The position numbers and the translations under genes were made by a program. Below, in pieces: positions 6,178-14,480 of a stretch of 15,510 nt of DNA (position 1 is its first letter; each line of letters begins with the position of its first letter). The stretch covers positions 1 through 15,510 of the forward strand of contig JAZDHC010000166.1 of NCBI GenBank assembly GCA_043806395.1. The letters run 5' to 3'. Below the pieces are notes generated by a model. The model searched no databases, was not told the origin of the DNA, and saw only the letters and a list, made by a program, of their open reading frames with translations. Source of the DNA: CG2-30-40-21 sp043806395 (lineage in GTDB: Bacteria > UBA9089 > CG2-30-40-21).

Positions 6178-6659
6178 GTGTTAAATCGTTAATTATTGTT
6201 GAAAAAATAAAAAATGAGATTGAAAATATAGAAAAGATTGTAAGCAAGGTAGAAAAAGGATTCAAATATGCGAAAGAAAACATAAAAGATGCTGATTTCT
6301 ATCTTGACTCAGTAGCATTCAATCTTCATGGTTTTTATTCTGGCATAGAAGAGATATTTGAGATTATAGCCAGTGGTATAGATGGTGAATTGCCTTCTGG
6401 AAACAGGTGGCATAAAGATTTATTGGACCAGATGTCAATTGAGATTACAAAAATAAGACCAGTTGTTATCTCAAGTAATACAAAAAAACTGTTAATTGAA
6501 TTTCTTGCTTTTCGTCATCTCATAAGAGATATATATACCTTTGAGATTAAGCCAGAAAAACTGGGAAAATTAGTTGAAATGCTTCCACAAGCTTTTGAAA
6601 ATTTTAAGAAGGATGTAAATGAATTTCTAATATTTTTAGAAAAAATAGCTATGGTTTGA
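6174..6659 (+). CDS. hepT: HepT-like protein with an altered active-site motif
   Basis: A 161-residue all-helical protein encoded immediately after and overlapping an MNT gene. Its place, size and the motif FRHLIRDIY identify it as HepT-like. Canonical HepT ribonucleases have R-x4-H-x-Y. Aligned on Arg114 and Tyr121, the histidine position is Asp119 here and the only nearby His is 115. Tyr121, the expected AMPylation target, is kept. The protein may be a divergent branch with another catalytic layout or an inactive relative. The GTG start sits in the GTGA overlap. The stop codon (6657-6659) lies inside the 13-bp direct repeat flanking the MITE-like element, so an insertion touched the very end of the gene without changing the protein. 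Confidence 0.78.
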   Translation: MSVKSLIIVEKIKNEIENIEKIVSKVEKGFKYAKENIKDADFYLDSVAFNLHGFYSGIEEIFEIIASGIDGELPSGNRWHKDLLDQMSIEITKIRPVVISSNTKKLLIEFLAFRHLIRDIYTFEIKPEKLGKLVEMLPQAFENFKKDVNEFLIFLEKIAMV

Positions 6660-6824
6660 GAGAAAATAAGTTGTACACCAAGAGTCACTCAAAGACGCGC
6701 TTGGCTGGCAAGGCGCGAGAAGCGAGCATACTACTGTATGATCGCTTCGAACAACGAAGCCAGTCAAGATGTATTGGTGACACGACTGTACAAGTTATTT
6801 TTTCTCAAGCCCTATGGTTTGAGA
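6649..6824. repeat. 13-bp direct repeats flanking MITE copy 2
   Basis: CTATGGTTTGAGA occurs at 6649-6661 (the end of the hepT-like gene) and again at 6812-6824, right after the element. The base before and the base after each copy differ. It may be a long target duplication or a trace of recombination between the element end and a similar host sequence. Confidence 0.75.
6652..6812 (+). mobile_element. MITE-like element, copy 2
   Basis: This copy is largely identical to 1848-2005, in the same orientation. It shares TTGTACACCAAGAGTCA, CTTGGCTGGCAAGGCG, the core GCGAGCATACTACTGTATG, GAAGCCAGTCAAGATGTAT and the right end CTCAAGCCC. Its left end reads TGGTTTGAGAG instead of AGGGCTTGAGA. In the core, GAAGCGAGCATAC pairs with GTATGATCGCTTC with one mismatch; this stem is better than in copy 1, and the changed bases improve pairing, which hints at selection for structure. 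A 60-codon frame here is only read through the repeat. Confidence 0.78.
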
Positions 6825-6870
6825 TACGAGGAGAATAAGAATTAAAAGTTATTTTCAGGAGGTTGTTTGT

Positions 6871-9800
6871 ATGAATATAAGAAGAATAGGAATCTTAGGA
6901 TTGATGGCAATGATGGGTGTTTTTTGGGGATATAGTTGTGTTGATGCAGCTATAACAGGTGTCACAGATAATACCTCAGGTTTAACCAAATATCTGAAAC
7001 AAGAGATAGAATTCCAGATAAACACTAATAGCCCTGCTACAATTACAAGTATTGTGCTTACATCGTCTGAGATAAAAAGTGCTAAAGAGATTCTCACTGG
7101 GCAGCCATCATTCAGGTTAAATGATTTGTATTGGAATCAATATGAGATAGGGAGTAGTTATGTTGAAGGGAAGATAGAGATATTTGTAGTCAACAAGGCT
7201 ACTGATAATGGTACATGGAGTACATTTTTAATTAATGATTATGCCACTCCGCAAGACTTATTTAATGCAATTAATACTATTAGCTTTGAAAATAGTACTC
7301 TTGGAAGCGTTACCTATGAGCAGGCAACAGATAAAATTGTATTCAAGTCTGTTGCTGGATATGAAATAGGATTAAGAGAGTATTGTGATGTTGCAAATAA
7401 GCTACCACTTTTTACCCAACTAAAACTTCCGACAATAGTTATGGATCTAATAGCTTATACACTTACAGAGTATAAGGGTATCTATACAGTGCCTGTAACT
7501 AATGCTATGGGGACATGGACAGTCTATGGAGAGGCAAAGAGTGGTACCGTTACTACTCGTATGAAAATGGCTCAAACGATTGCAATGGATGGAAGTCAGT
7601 GTGTCCCTGTTACCAAAACAAGGATTGTTGGACTAATGGTTGAACCATCTCCATCAAGCAATTTTTTTAATTCTTCACTCAAACGGATGCATGTTCAGAT
7701 GGCGGTTGCCACCCTGAATGAGGAATTAGGAGAAGATGATTTTACTATTGCCTCTGGTGTCGGTTCATGCACACTTTCTGCTTCAAAGATAAAAACAGGT
7801 GATCAAGTGATTATCTGGAATGATTGTCTTCGAGATGAAAACAATAAAATAATTTTTGATCATGGATATGTTTGGACAAAGAAAGCTGTCTCTCCAGGAA
7901 CCATTACCTTTTCAGATGCAGACCTTTACTTTGGTTCTGCCACAGGCACCTATTCTACTGCTGTTTTGAAGATAAGAAACTTTCATGTAGCTATAGGGAC
8001 ATTTACTACAGAAGGATTAGCCTCTTTTGATCTTGGCATAATTAAAAAGAATATTCCCCTTCATGATGATGGTGATACGGTTACACATTGGGATACCAAA
8101 CTAAGGGATGGTATATTCTCTAATACCTATCTTGTTCCAGAAGAGATAGATGTTCGCGGCGTTCCAATAGTTGGGCATTTTAGAGATGGAAGGGGTTACA
8201 AGGTATCAAATGATGGGTATCCATTTAATGATGAGGATGTATCACCCTTTGTTTCTGTAGAAAAAAATAATACGGATACTTCAAATGATATAAAGATAAA
8301 TATTAATACTATTCCACTTAAAATCAGGATTCTCATGGCAGAAAATGCTACATTTAATCCCCTGGAGGGAAAAGATTGTTATATAAAGTATAATCTGGAG
8401 GGTGCAGCCGCAGATGTCAGGATTATTATCAAAACAGGTAATGGGGTAACTATCAGGGATCTTGGAAGCTATCAGGCAATGCCAGGAGATAATGTTGCTT
8501 CATGGGATGGAAAGGATTTTCAGGGGAATCTGACTAAAGATGGAAAGTATTATTATCATATTAGTGCCACTGATGAGGCAGGAAATAAATCTGAGGATAA
8601 GGGGTTGATTGTTATTACCTATGTTCAGATGGTAGTAGATGAATTGGTGGTTACTGTCCCTAAGGCAGTGCCAGGCAAGGGAATTAAGTACATATCTATT
8701 CAGGCTAAGGTCTCTTTGGATGGAACACCTGAGCAATTAAAATTGCTCAATTTTGATACAGGAAATTCAAGTAGTGTATATAGTCGACCACATGCCTTGT
8801 TTGATATTGCTATCTATGACCGATATAATAACGAGATTCAAAAAATAGGTCCTGATCTGGTTGATTTTACCGGAGAATCCTCTGACAGTGATCCATTTCC
8901 TAATGGAAAACCAAACTATTTAGTATTACCAACTGATGAAAAAGATTGGTTAAGGAATAGTGGGACAGACACTCTTTCAGATATGGGTGATGGAAATAAT
9001 GGTAATGACTGGGAAATCATGGTTCCATTTGATAAATTAGATATTACAGATATAAATGAACGACACTATGAAGCAGAATTTGCAGTTACCATACAATATC
9101 CTTTGGATAGCCCGCTTAAGGAGGGGAGCTTTTATGTAAGGGGGCTTGTCAACTTAGTTAGTGCTGATTGGAAGTTTATAGACTATGATGATGCTACTGG
9201 CAACGAAATGTGGCATTGTGCTCCTGTCTATAATCATTATGGTGTTCATTCCAATTCTAAGGAAAAGGGATTTGAGGTGAGAGAGATAAAATTGCCGGTG
9301 AATATGGATAATACGCCACCTGTTGCCTATGAATCATATCCATCTGGTGGTGTTGAGGTGTCTCCCTTTGAGATAAAGAGTGGAAGTATGGACAATGGGA
9401 TATGGGTCAGGGTAGAGGATGATGGTAATGGAAGTGGTGTTGATTTCCGCTCTGAATCATCATATCTTAAATTGATTGATTCAAATAGGATGGAGATAGC
9501 TGGAAAAGCTACTAGTGATGGGACAGGCAAACTTTATTTTATTATTGATAAGAATCTCTATCCTAATGGATTAGAACAGCCTGGGGCATATACGATAGAG
9601 GTTGTTGTTAGGGATATGGCTAATAATGTCAGTAAGAGTTCCCGAGGATTTACTGTATCGGATCGCCTGTCGCCGGACATAGTCTCAGTATCTCCCCAAA
9701 AAGACTCTATATATTATGAGGGATTTGGTCTAACGCTGAGTGCTACAATTTCAGAATTGCAAAAGGGTAAATCAGGTATAGATTGGGGAAGTTCCAGGAT

Positions 9801-11190
9801 TACCCTGAGCAAGGATGGAGAGGATAAAGATATACGGGTATATAAAAAAATATCAGATATAGAGAAAGATGTAAATAAAAACTATGGGGTATTAGCCTAT
9901 GAATTACCGTGGGATTTTCTTAAATATGGTACTTATACTATGAATGTCTTAGCATGGGATATTTCGGGTAATCCGGCATCAAAGGAGATTTCATTTAATG
10001 TTATTCGAGGGATTGAGATCTTTTTTAATCACCCTGAACTCGGAAGTGTTTCCACCCTTGCCTTCAAGCCAAATACAGCGATATTTTTTAATGGAAGCTC
10101 AACCATAGTAAGTACGCAAACCATCAGCCTTAGTAGGGCAACCATAACAGCTCCTGCCTTGCCTGGATATACATTGTTTGGTGTGCCTGTAAGTGTGTTA
10201 ATAGGTACAATGAGTGCTTATGGAGCAACCTTTAGTCAAAGCGTCCAGTTAACCATATACTATACAAATACAGAGAAAAACTTGTTGCCTGTTACAAAAA
10301 GCGAGGACAATCTTGTCTTGTATGGCTATGGTGGAGGGACATGGAACTTGATTCTCGGGGCTTCGAAAGGAATGTATACTATTAAACCAGGTGAAGTTTT
10401 GTATTCTACCTATACACTGGCTTACATCACCCCTCAAAAGTGGACAGTAATGTCTGGAACATCATCAGAATGGGGAAGCTTAAAAAATAAAGATTGGATG
10501 GAGCTTGTCGGAACAATTACAACCACCGCAGGGACACCTATCCCGAATGGTTCAATTACCATAGGGATTATAAAGGATTATCCCTCTCCTGCCACAGGAT
10601 ATAAAATATTATCCCCTGTAATAGCTTTTGATTTCAAGGGTGATAAGGTTATTAATTTTAATGCACCTGTTACAATTTGGATACATTATACTAAGCCTCT
10701 TCCATCTGATGCAAAGGAAGGAGGGTTAACGGTATTTGGATGTGATAAGGATAACCAATGGGTTAAGATAACAGGGAATTTGAGTACAGATGGTAACTAT
10801 ATCAGCTTTAACACCAATTATACATACAAGTCGTATGCTGTTATGTATACAACTAATGAGGTAGCACAAACAGGAGATGAGACAATTGAGCAAAATGTGT
10901 GGTGTTATCCTAATCCAGCTAAGGGAGGGAAGGTAAATTTCCGATATTATCTGCCGGAAAATGATGTGGAGATAACAGTAAAGATTTATACCCTGTTGGG
11001 GGATCTTGTTTGGGAAGGCTCGCAAGTAGAGGGATCAGCCGGTATTCATGATAAGGATTTTGTCTGGAACTGTCAAAATTCATCAAGTGAGCCAGTTGCC
11101 TCAGGGGTATATATCTATCGCCTGACAATAAAGCCAAAGAGTGGCTCTGCTGCTAAGACGGTGACCAAGAAGCTGATTGTTGTGCAGTAG
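6871..11190 (+). CDS. Giant exported surface protein, Ig-like domains and T9SS/FlgD-type C-terminal domain
   Basis: The 1439 residues start with a signal peptide (IRR, then a hydrophobic stretch to about residue 27, ending CVDAA). Residues about 109-160 (TPQDLFNAIN onward) weakly recall inserts of FliD or flagellin proteins. Residues about 490-577 look like a FlgD Ig-like domain (SWDGKDFQGNLTKDGKYYY). Residues about 807-931 and 932-1046 resemble Ig/cadherin-type repeats (DNTPPVAYESYPSGG; SPDIVSVSP). The C-terminal 97 residues (1343-1439) start with CYPNPAKGG and end SGVYIYRLTIKP...KKLIVVQ, the pattern of type IX secretion type A sorting domains and FlgD-like folds. An outer-membrane or secreted adhesin or scaffold is likely; no enzyme motif was seen. 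AGGAGG at 6857-6862 fixes the ATG. The PorV-like gene follows. Confidence 0.85.
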   Translation: MNIRRIGILGLMAMMGVFWGYSCVDAAITGVTDNTSGLTKYLKQEIEFQINTNSPATITSIVLTSSEIKSAKEILTGQPSFRLNDLYWNQYEIGSSYVEGKIEIFVVNKATDNGTWSTFLINDYATPQDLFNAINTISFENSTLGSVTYEQATDKIVFKSVAGYEIGLREYCDVANKLPLFTQLKLPTIVMDLIAYTLTEYKGIYTVPVTNAMGTWTVYGEAKSGTVTTRMKMAQTIAMDGSQCVPVTKTRIVGLMVEPSPSSNFFNSSLKRMHVQMAVATLNEELGEDDFTIASGVGSCTLSASKIKTGDQVIIWNDCLRDENNKIIFDHGYVWTKKAVSPGTITFSDADLYFGSATGTYSTAVLKIRNFHVAIGTFTTEGLASFDLGIIKKNIPLHDDGDTVTHWDTKLRDGIFSNTYLVPEEIDVRGVPIVGHFRDGRGYKVSNDGYPFNDEDVSPFVSVEKNNTDTSNDIKININTIPLKIRILMAENATFNPLEGKDCYIKYNLEGAAADVRIIIKTGNGVTIRDLGSYQAMPGDNVASWDGKDFQGNLTKDGKYYYHISATDEAGNKSEDKGLIVITYVQMVVDELVVTVPKAVPGKGIKYISIQAKVSLDGTPEQLKLLNFDTGNSSSVYSRPHALFDIAIYDRYNNEIQKIGPDLVDFTGESSDSDPFPNGKPNYLVLPTDEKDWLRNSGTDTLSDMGDGNNGNDWEIMVPFDKLDITDINERHYEAEFAVTIQYPLDSPLKEGSFYVRGLVNLVSADWKFIDYDDATGNEMWHCAPVYNHYGVHSNSKEKGFEVREIKLPVNMDNTPPVAYESYPSGGVEVSPFEIKSGSMDNGIWVRVEDDGNGSGVDFRSESSYLKLIDSNRMEIAGKATSDGTGKLYFIIDKNLYPNGLEQPGAYTIEVVVRDMANNVSKSSRGFTVSDRLSPDIVSVSPQKDSIYYEGFGLTLSATISELQKGKSGIDWGSSRITLSKDGEDKDIRVYKKISDIEKDVNKNYGVLAYELPWDFLKYGTYTMNVLAWDISGNPASKEISFNVIRGIEIFFNHPELGSVSTLAFKPNTAIFFNGSSTIVSTQTISLSRATITAPALPGYTLFGVPVSVLIGTMSAYGATFSQSVQLTIYYTNTEKNLLPVTKSEDNLVLYGYGGGTWNLILGASKGMYTIKPGEVLYSTYTLAYITPQKWTVMSGTSSEWGSLKNKDWMELVGTITTTAGTPIPNGSITIGIIKDYPSPATGYKILSPVIAFDFKGDKVINFNAPVTIWIHYTKPLPSDAKEGGLTVFGCDKDNQWVKITGNLSTDGNYISFNTNYTYKSYAVMYTTNEVAQTGDETIEQNVWCYPNPAKGGKVNFRYYLPENDVEITVKIYTLLGDLVWEGSQVEGSAGIHDKDFVWNCQNSSSEPVASGVYIYRLTIKPKSGSAAKTVTKKLIVVQ

Positions 11191-11278
11191 GAGAAATAAA
11201 GATGGCTGAGGTATCAACATAGCGTTGCAGCAGCTTAGGGAATATTGCTTCTGAAAAAATAAAGGAGGATAGCGGATA

Positions 11279-12232
11279 ATGAAGAGAACGATATTATGTG
11301 TACTATTGGGCATTATTTTTATGGTACAGTCTGTCTGTGTTGAGGCTGGTGGCAAGGATAAGGTTGGGGCAACAACAGCCGTGTTCCTGAACATTGCTCA
11401 GGGGGCAGGACCAGCTGGAATGGGTGGGGCATTTGTGGCAAGTGTGGATGATGTCAATGCCTGTTGGTGGAACCCTGCCGGATTGATTCGCCTTAAATCA
11501 AGGGAGATACTTTATGTCAATACACAATGGATAATAGATGGTGTTAATGGAAATTTTATTGCCTATGCCCAACCGACTACATCATATAAAGAAAAAAAAC
11601 GGGTAATGGGTGGGAGTGTAATACTTGCTAATGTCTCAGGGGTTGATGGACGAGATGGACAGGGTGTATCCATAGGCAATTTGAAAACTGAGAACAGGGC
11701 ATTTATTTTTTCAACGGCTCTGGGTCTTACCCCGGCTACGGCTATTGGGGCAAGTCTTAAGGCTATCAGCCAGGATCTCGGTGGCTCTAAGGGCGAAACA
11801 ATGGCTTTTGACCTTGGTTGGCTTTTTTCTCCAAAGGATAATCTTGTCTTTGGCATGAATATTCAAAACATTGGACCAAAATTAAAAACAGAGAATGCCT
11901 CTAATGATTTGCCCTTGAATCTAAAGCTTGGCATTTGTTTTAAGCCAACCGTGCTTGGCGATAATGTTAAGGCAGCAGTAGATATTGATGTGCCCAGGGA
12001 TAATGAGGTGGGTGTTCATAGCGGTGTTGAATATTGGGCAAGCAATGCTGTGGCTATTCGTGTAGGGTTTGAAAGGGTATCTTCCAATCGCTCAGGATAT
12101 TCTGTTGGTATGGGATTTCGAAGCAGTGGTGAGGGGATGCTGAAGGCTATTAATACCCAGATTGATTATGCCATGCTTTCTTATACAAATTTTGATCCAA
12201 CGCATAGGGTTTCTATGATTACGAGATTTTAA
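11279..12232 (+). CDS. PorV/UPF0164-type outer-membrane beta-barrel protein
   Basis: 317 residues with a signal peptide (MKR, hydrophobic to about 20, cleavage near VEA-GG). Residues 41-70 carry the family signature QGAGPAGMGGAFVASVDDVN followed by ACWWNPAGL. The rest alternates short polar turns with amphipathic strands and ends in an aromatic residue (TRF), typical of an outer-membrane barrel. PorV/PorQ proteins help move or anchor proteins that carry type IX C-terminal domains, which fits the large CTD protein encoded 88 bases upstream. AGGAGG (11263-11268) lies 10 bases before the ATG. The gap between the genes holds no recognisable promoter, so one transcript is likely. Whether a full type IX machine exists cannot be seen here. 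Confidence 0.85.
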   Translation: MKRTILCVLLGIIFMVQSVCVEAGGKDKVGATTAVFLNIAQGAGPAGMGGAFVASVDDVNACWWNPAGLIRLKSREILYVNTQWIIDGVNGNFIAYAQPTTSYKEKKRVMGGSVILANVSGVDGRDGQGVSIGNLKTENRAFIFSTALGLTPATAIGASLKAISQDLGGSKGETMAFDLGWLFSPKDNLVFGMNIQNIGPKLKTENASNDLPLNLKLGICFKPTVLGDNVKAAVDIDVPRDNEVGVHSGVEYWASNAVAIRVGFERVSSNRSGYSVGMGFRSSGEGMLKAINTQIDYAMLSYTNFDPTHRVSMITRF

Positions 12233-12241
12233 GGGAAGGAT

Positions 12242-12319
12242 TTACCGCAGAGGCACAGAGACGCAGAGAGAGAATGTGTTGAGTTTTTTCCTCTCTGCGT
12301 CTCTGTGCCTCTGCGGTAA
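12242..12319. repeat. Perfect 29-bp-stem palindrome next to the pyrR start
   Basis: The left arm 12242-12270 (TTACCGCAGAGGCACAGAGA onward) is exactly complementary to 12291-12319, with a 20-base loop containing GTTTTTTC. Short GCAGAG/CAGAG units recur within each arm. Neither side has the T run of an intrinsic terminator. The right arm ends in the first bases of AAGGA (12318-12322), the ribosome site of the upstream pyrR start, so a folded RNA could partly hide it. Confidence 0.92.
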
Positions 12320-12324
12320 GGAAT

Positions 12325-12882
12325 ATGAGGACTGCCATGGAATTGACAATCAAATCCCGGATTATGGATGTAACCGAATTATCCCGTACAATCCTACGAC
12401 TTTCTTATGAGATATTAGAACGAAACAAGGGGACGCAAGGGCTGGCTATTATTGGAATAAGAAGCCGTGGTGTTCCCATTGCTGAACGCATTGTAAAAAA
12501 TATTGCCTCTGCTGAAAATTGTCCGCTTGAAATGGGGATATTGGATATTACCCTTTATCGCGATGATTTGACCACTATCTCTAACCAGCCTGTTGTGAAA
12601 CCTACTCAGATTCCTTTTGATATTACCGGAAAGAAGATTATCTTAATTGATGATGTCTTGTATACCGGTCGGACAGTCCGTTGTGCCCTTGACCAACTGA
12701 TGGATTTTGGCCGACCGGCAAGCATTCAATTGGCTGTGATTATTGATAGGGGGAATCGTGAATTACCCATTCAGGCAGATTATATTGGCAGGGTCGTGGC
12801 AACTACTAAGAATGAGGTCATTGAGGTAAGGGTAGAGGAAGTAGATGGGTGTGATGAGGTTTTGGTTTGTGAGAGAGGATGA
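12325..12882 (+). CDS. pyrR: PyrR, bifunctional pyrimidine regulator / uracil phosphoribosyltransferase
   Basis: PyrR binds pyr mRNA with UMP/UTP to attenuate transcription in many bacteria and also makes UMP from uracil and PRPP. The protein has IIGIRSRGVPIAERI (43-57) and the PRPP loop IILIDDVLYTGRT (105-117). It also has the late LAVIIDRGNRELPIQADYIGR segment that is typical of PyrR. Length is 185 residues from ATG 12325, or 181 from ATG 12337; the latter has GAGG 6 bases upstream and avoids the palindrome, so it is a serious alternative. pyrB lies downstream, separated only by a toxin-antitoxin pair. I see no PyrR-type attenuator upstream, so the regulatory target is unclear. The stop overlaps the next gene by 4 bases. 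Confidence 0.95.
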   Translation: MRTAMELTIKSRIMDVTELSRTILRLSYEILERNKGTQGLAIIGIRSRGVPIAERIVKNIASAENCPLEMGILDITLYRDDLTTISNQPVVKPTQIPFDITGKKIILIDDVLYTGRTVRCALDQLMDFGRPASIQLAVIIDRGNRELPIQADYIGRVVATTKNEVIEVRVEEVDGCDEVLVCERG

Positions 12883-13178
12883 AAATGAAGACACTGGAAA
12901 AAGTTAAACAAATATTAAGAGAGAATTTTGAGTTTTTGACTAATATGTATCGAATTAGAAGTATGGGAATATTCGGCTCTTATGTAAGAGAGGAGCAGAA
13001 AAAGGAAAGTGATATAGATATACTTGTGGAATTCAACGAACCTATTAGCTTACTTAAGTTGGTAAACATAGAGAATTTTCTTACAGATTTTATAGGGATA
13101 AAGGTGGATCTTATTTCTAAAGAAGATATACGACCTGAGTTGAAGGAAACTATTTTAAGCGAGGTAGTCTATATATGA
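12879..13178 (+). CDS. mntA: MntA-type nucleotidyltransferase antitoxin
   Basis: A 99-residue minimal nucleotidyltransferase. IFGSYVR holds Gly33-Ser34, ten residues later SDIDILVEF gives Asp45 and Asp47, and VDLIS gives the third carboxylate, Asp77. This is the canonical GSx10DxD layout. In known systems MntA AMPylates the HepT toxin at its conserved tyrosine. The gene overlaps pyrR by 4 bases (ATGA) and overlaps its partner hepT by 4 bases (ATGA), so all three should be translated from one message. It is clearly different from the MNT protein at 5824, so it is not a recent duplicate. Confidence 0.93.
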   Translation: MKMKTLEKVKQILRENFEFLTNMYRIRSMGIFGSYVREEQKKESDIDILVEFNEPISLLKLVNIENFLTDFIGIKVDLISKEDIRPELKETILSEVVYI

Positions 13179-13534
13179 ATCGCAATATTATGCTGTATCT
13201 TAAAGATATCACAGATAATATGGAAAAGGCTGAAATATTTGTTCAAGATATGACATATGATGAATTTACGAATGATGAAAAAACTTGCTATGCAGTCATG
13301 CGATGTATTGAGATTATGGGAGAGGCAGTCAAACATATTCCTATGGATATTCGTCAAAAATATTCACAAATACCATGGAGAGATATGGCAGGGATGAGAG
13401 ATAAGGTGATTCATTTTTATTTTGGTGTAAATTTTGGAAAGATTTGGTTGGTGGTAAAAGAAGATATACCTGAACTTAAACCACTTATTAATGCTGTATT
13501 GAGTGATCTATTAGATGAAAATAACCATTCATGA
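13175..13534 (+). CDS. hepT: HepT ribonuclease toxin
   Basis: 119 residues, all helical, with the motif RDKVIHFYFGV. Arg75, His80 and Tyr82 form the full R-x4-H-x-Y active site of HEPN-type ribonucleases; Tyr82 is the expected AMPylation target of the adjacent MntA. The preceding IPWRDMAGMRD also fits the family. HepT cuts RNA in the cytoplasm when not neutralised. The start lies in an ATGA overlap with mntA. The stop at 13532-13534 is 13 bases before the preferred pyrB start. The contrast with the altered motif in the HepT-like protein at 6174 is useful. Confidence 0.93.
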   Translation: MNRNIMLYLKDITDNMEKAEIFVQDMTYDEFTNDEKTCYAVMRCIEIMGEAVKHIPMDIRQKYSQIPWRDMAGMRDKVIHFYFGVNFGKIWLVVKEDIPELKPLINAVLSDLLDENNHS

Positions 13535-13547
13535 AAGGAAATATCAG

Positions 13548-14480
13548 ATGCAATTTTCCCACCATCATCTTTTAGGCATACAAGAATTAACCGTAGAGGA
13601 TATAAACCTTATCCTGAACACAGCTGCCTCTTTCAAGGAAGTATCTGCCAGAGAGGTAAAAAAGGTTCCTACTCTGCGAGGGCATACAGTTGTCAATCTC
13701 TTTTATGAGCCAAGTACCCGTACTCGTATATCCTTTGAGATTGCAGCCAAGAGACTGTCTGCAGATGTATTGAATGTAGCTGTTGCTAATAGTAGTGTGG
13801 TTAAGGGCGAGAGCTTGAAAGACACTGTTAAGACCATAGAGGCTATGCAGCCATCTATTATTGTTATCAGACACGCTGAGGCTGGTGTGCCGCAAATGGT
13901 TTCAAGATTGGTTAACTGCTGCGTGATTAATGCTGGCGATGGCAGCCATGAACATCCAACTCAAGGTTTATTGGATATGTTTACCATTAGAGAAAAAAAA
14001 GGCAGGCTTGAGGGGCTAAAGGTAGCCATTATTGGTGATATTTTGCACAGTCGTGTGGCAAGGTCAAATATCTGGGGATTAACCAAAATGGGGGCAAGGG
14101 TAATATTGTGTGCCCCACCAACATTGATGCCCATAGGGATTGAGAGGCTGGGGGTAGAGATAACCTATAATTTGCTTGAAGTAGTCAAGGATGCAGATAT
14201 TATCATGCTCTTACGGCTTCAATTGGAACGGCAAAAAACCAGCATGTTTCCCACTATTCGTGAGTACGCAGAATTCTATGGATTGCATGAGAGTCATCTT
14301 CAAGCAGCTGATAGCGATGTTTTGATTATGCACCCTGGACCCATTAATCGGGATGTAGAAATATCCGGGGCAGTGGCAGATGGACAGCATTCACTTATAT
14401 TAGAACAGGTGACTAATGGGATAGCAGTAAGGATGGCGGTGTTGTATCTGGTGAGTATGGGGAATATTGGTAATATATGA
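13548..14480 (+). CDS. pyrB: Aspartate carbamoyltransferase, catalytic chain
   Basis: PyrB makes N-carbamoyl-aspartate from carbamoyl phosphate and aspartate, the committed step of pyrimidine synthesis. Motifs from the start used here: YEPSTRTRISFE (carbamoyl phosphate site, STRTR at 56-60), SSVVKGESLKDT, HEHPTQGLLD with HPTQ at 136-139, LQLERQ, and MHPGPINRDVEIS near the end. I chose ATG 13548 because AAAGGA (13534-13539) sits 8 bases upstream and the protein then begins MQFSHHHLLGI, giving 310 residues. A start at 13515 would overlap hepT and adds 11 residues not expected in the family. No pyrI regulatory chain and no pyrC follow, so the operon ends here or the rest has moved. Confidence 0.97.
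   Translation: MQFSHHHLLGIQELTVEDINLILNTAASFKEVSAREVKKVPTLRGHTVVNLFYEPSTRTRISFEIAAKRLSADVLNVAVANSSVVKGESLKDTVKTIEAMQPSIIVIRHAEAGVPQMVSRLVNCCVINAGDGSHEHPTQGLLDMFTIREKKGRLEGLKVAIIGDILHSRVARSNIWGLTKMGARVILCAPPTLMPIGIERLGVEITYNLLEVVKDADIIMLLRLQLERQKTSMFPTIREYAEFYGLHESHLQAADSDVLIMHPGPINRDVEISGAVADGQHSLILEQVTNGIAVRMAVLYLVSMGNIGNI

Noticed and set aside
6656..6838. 60-codon frame over MITE copy 2
   Set aside because: It lies almost wholly inside a non-coding repeat, and the changes between the two copies follow hairpin pairing rather than codon structure.
12233..12324. PyrR-binding attenuator before pyrR
   Set aside because: The structure is one perfect palindrome made of short repeated units; I see no typical PyrR-binding loop and no competing terminator.
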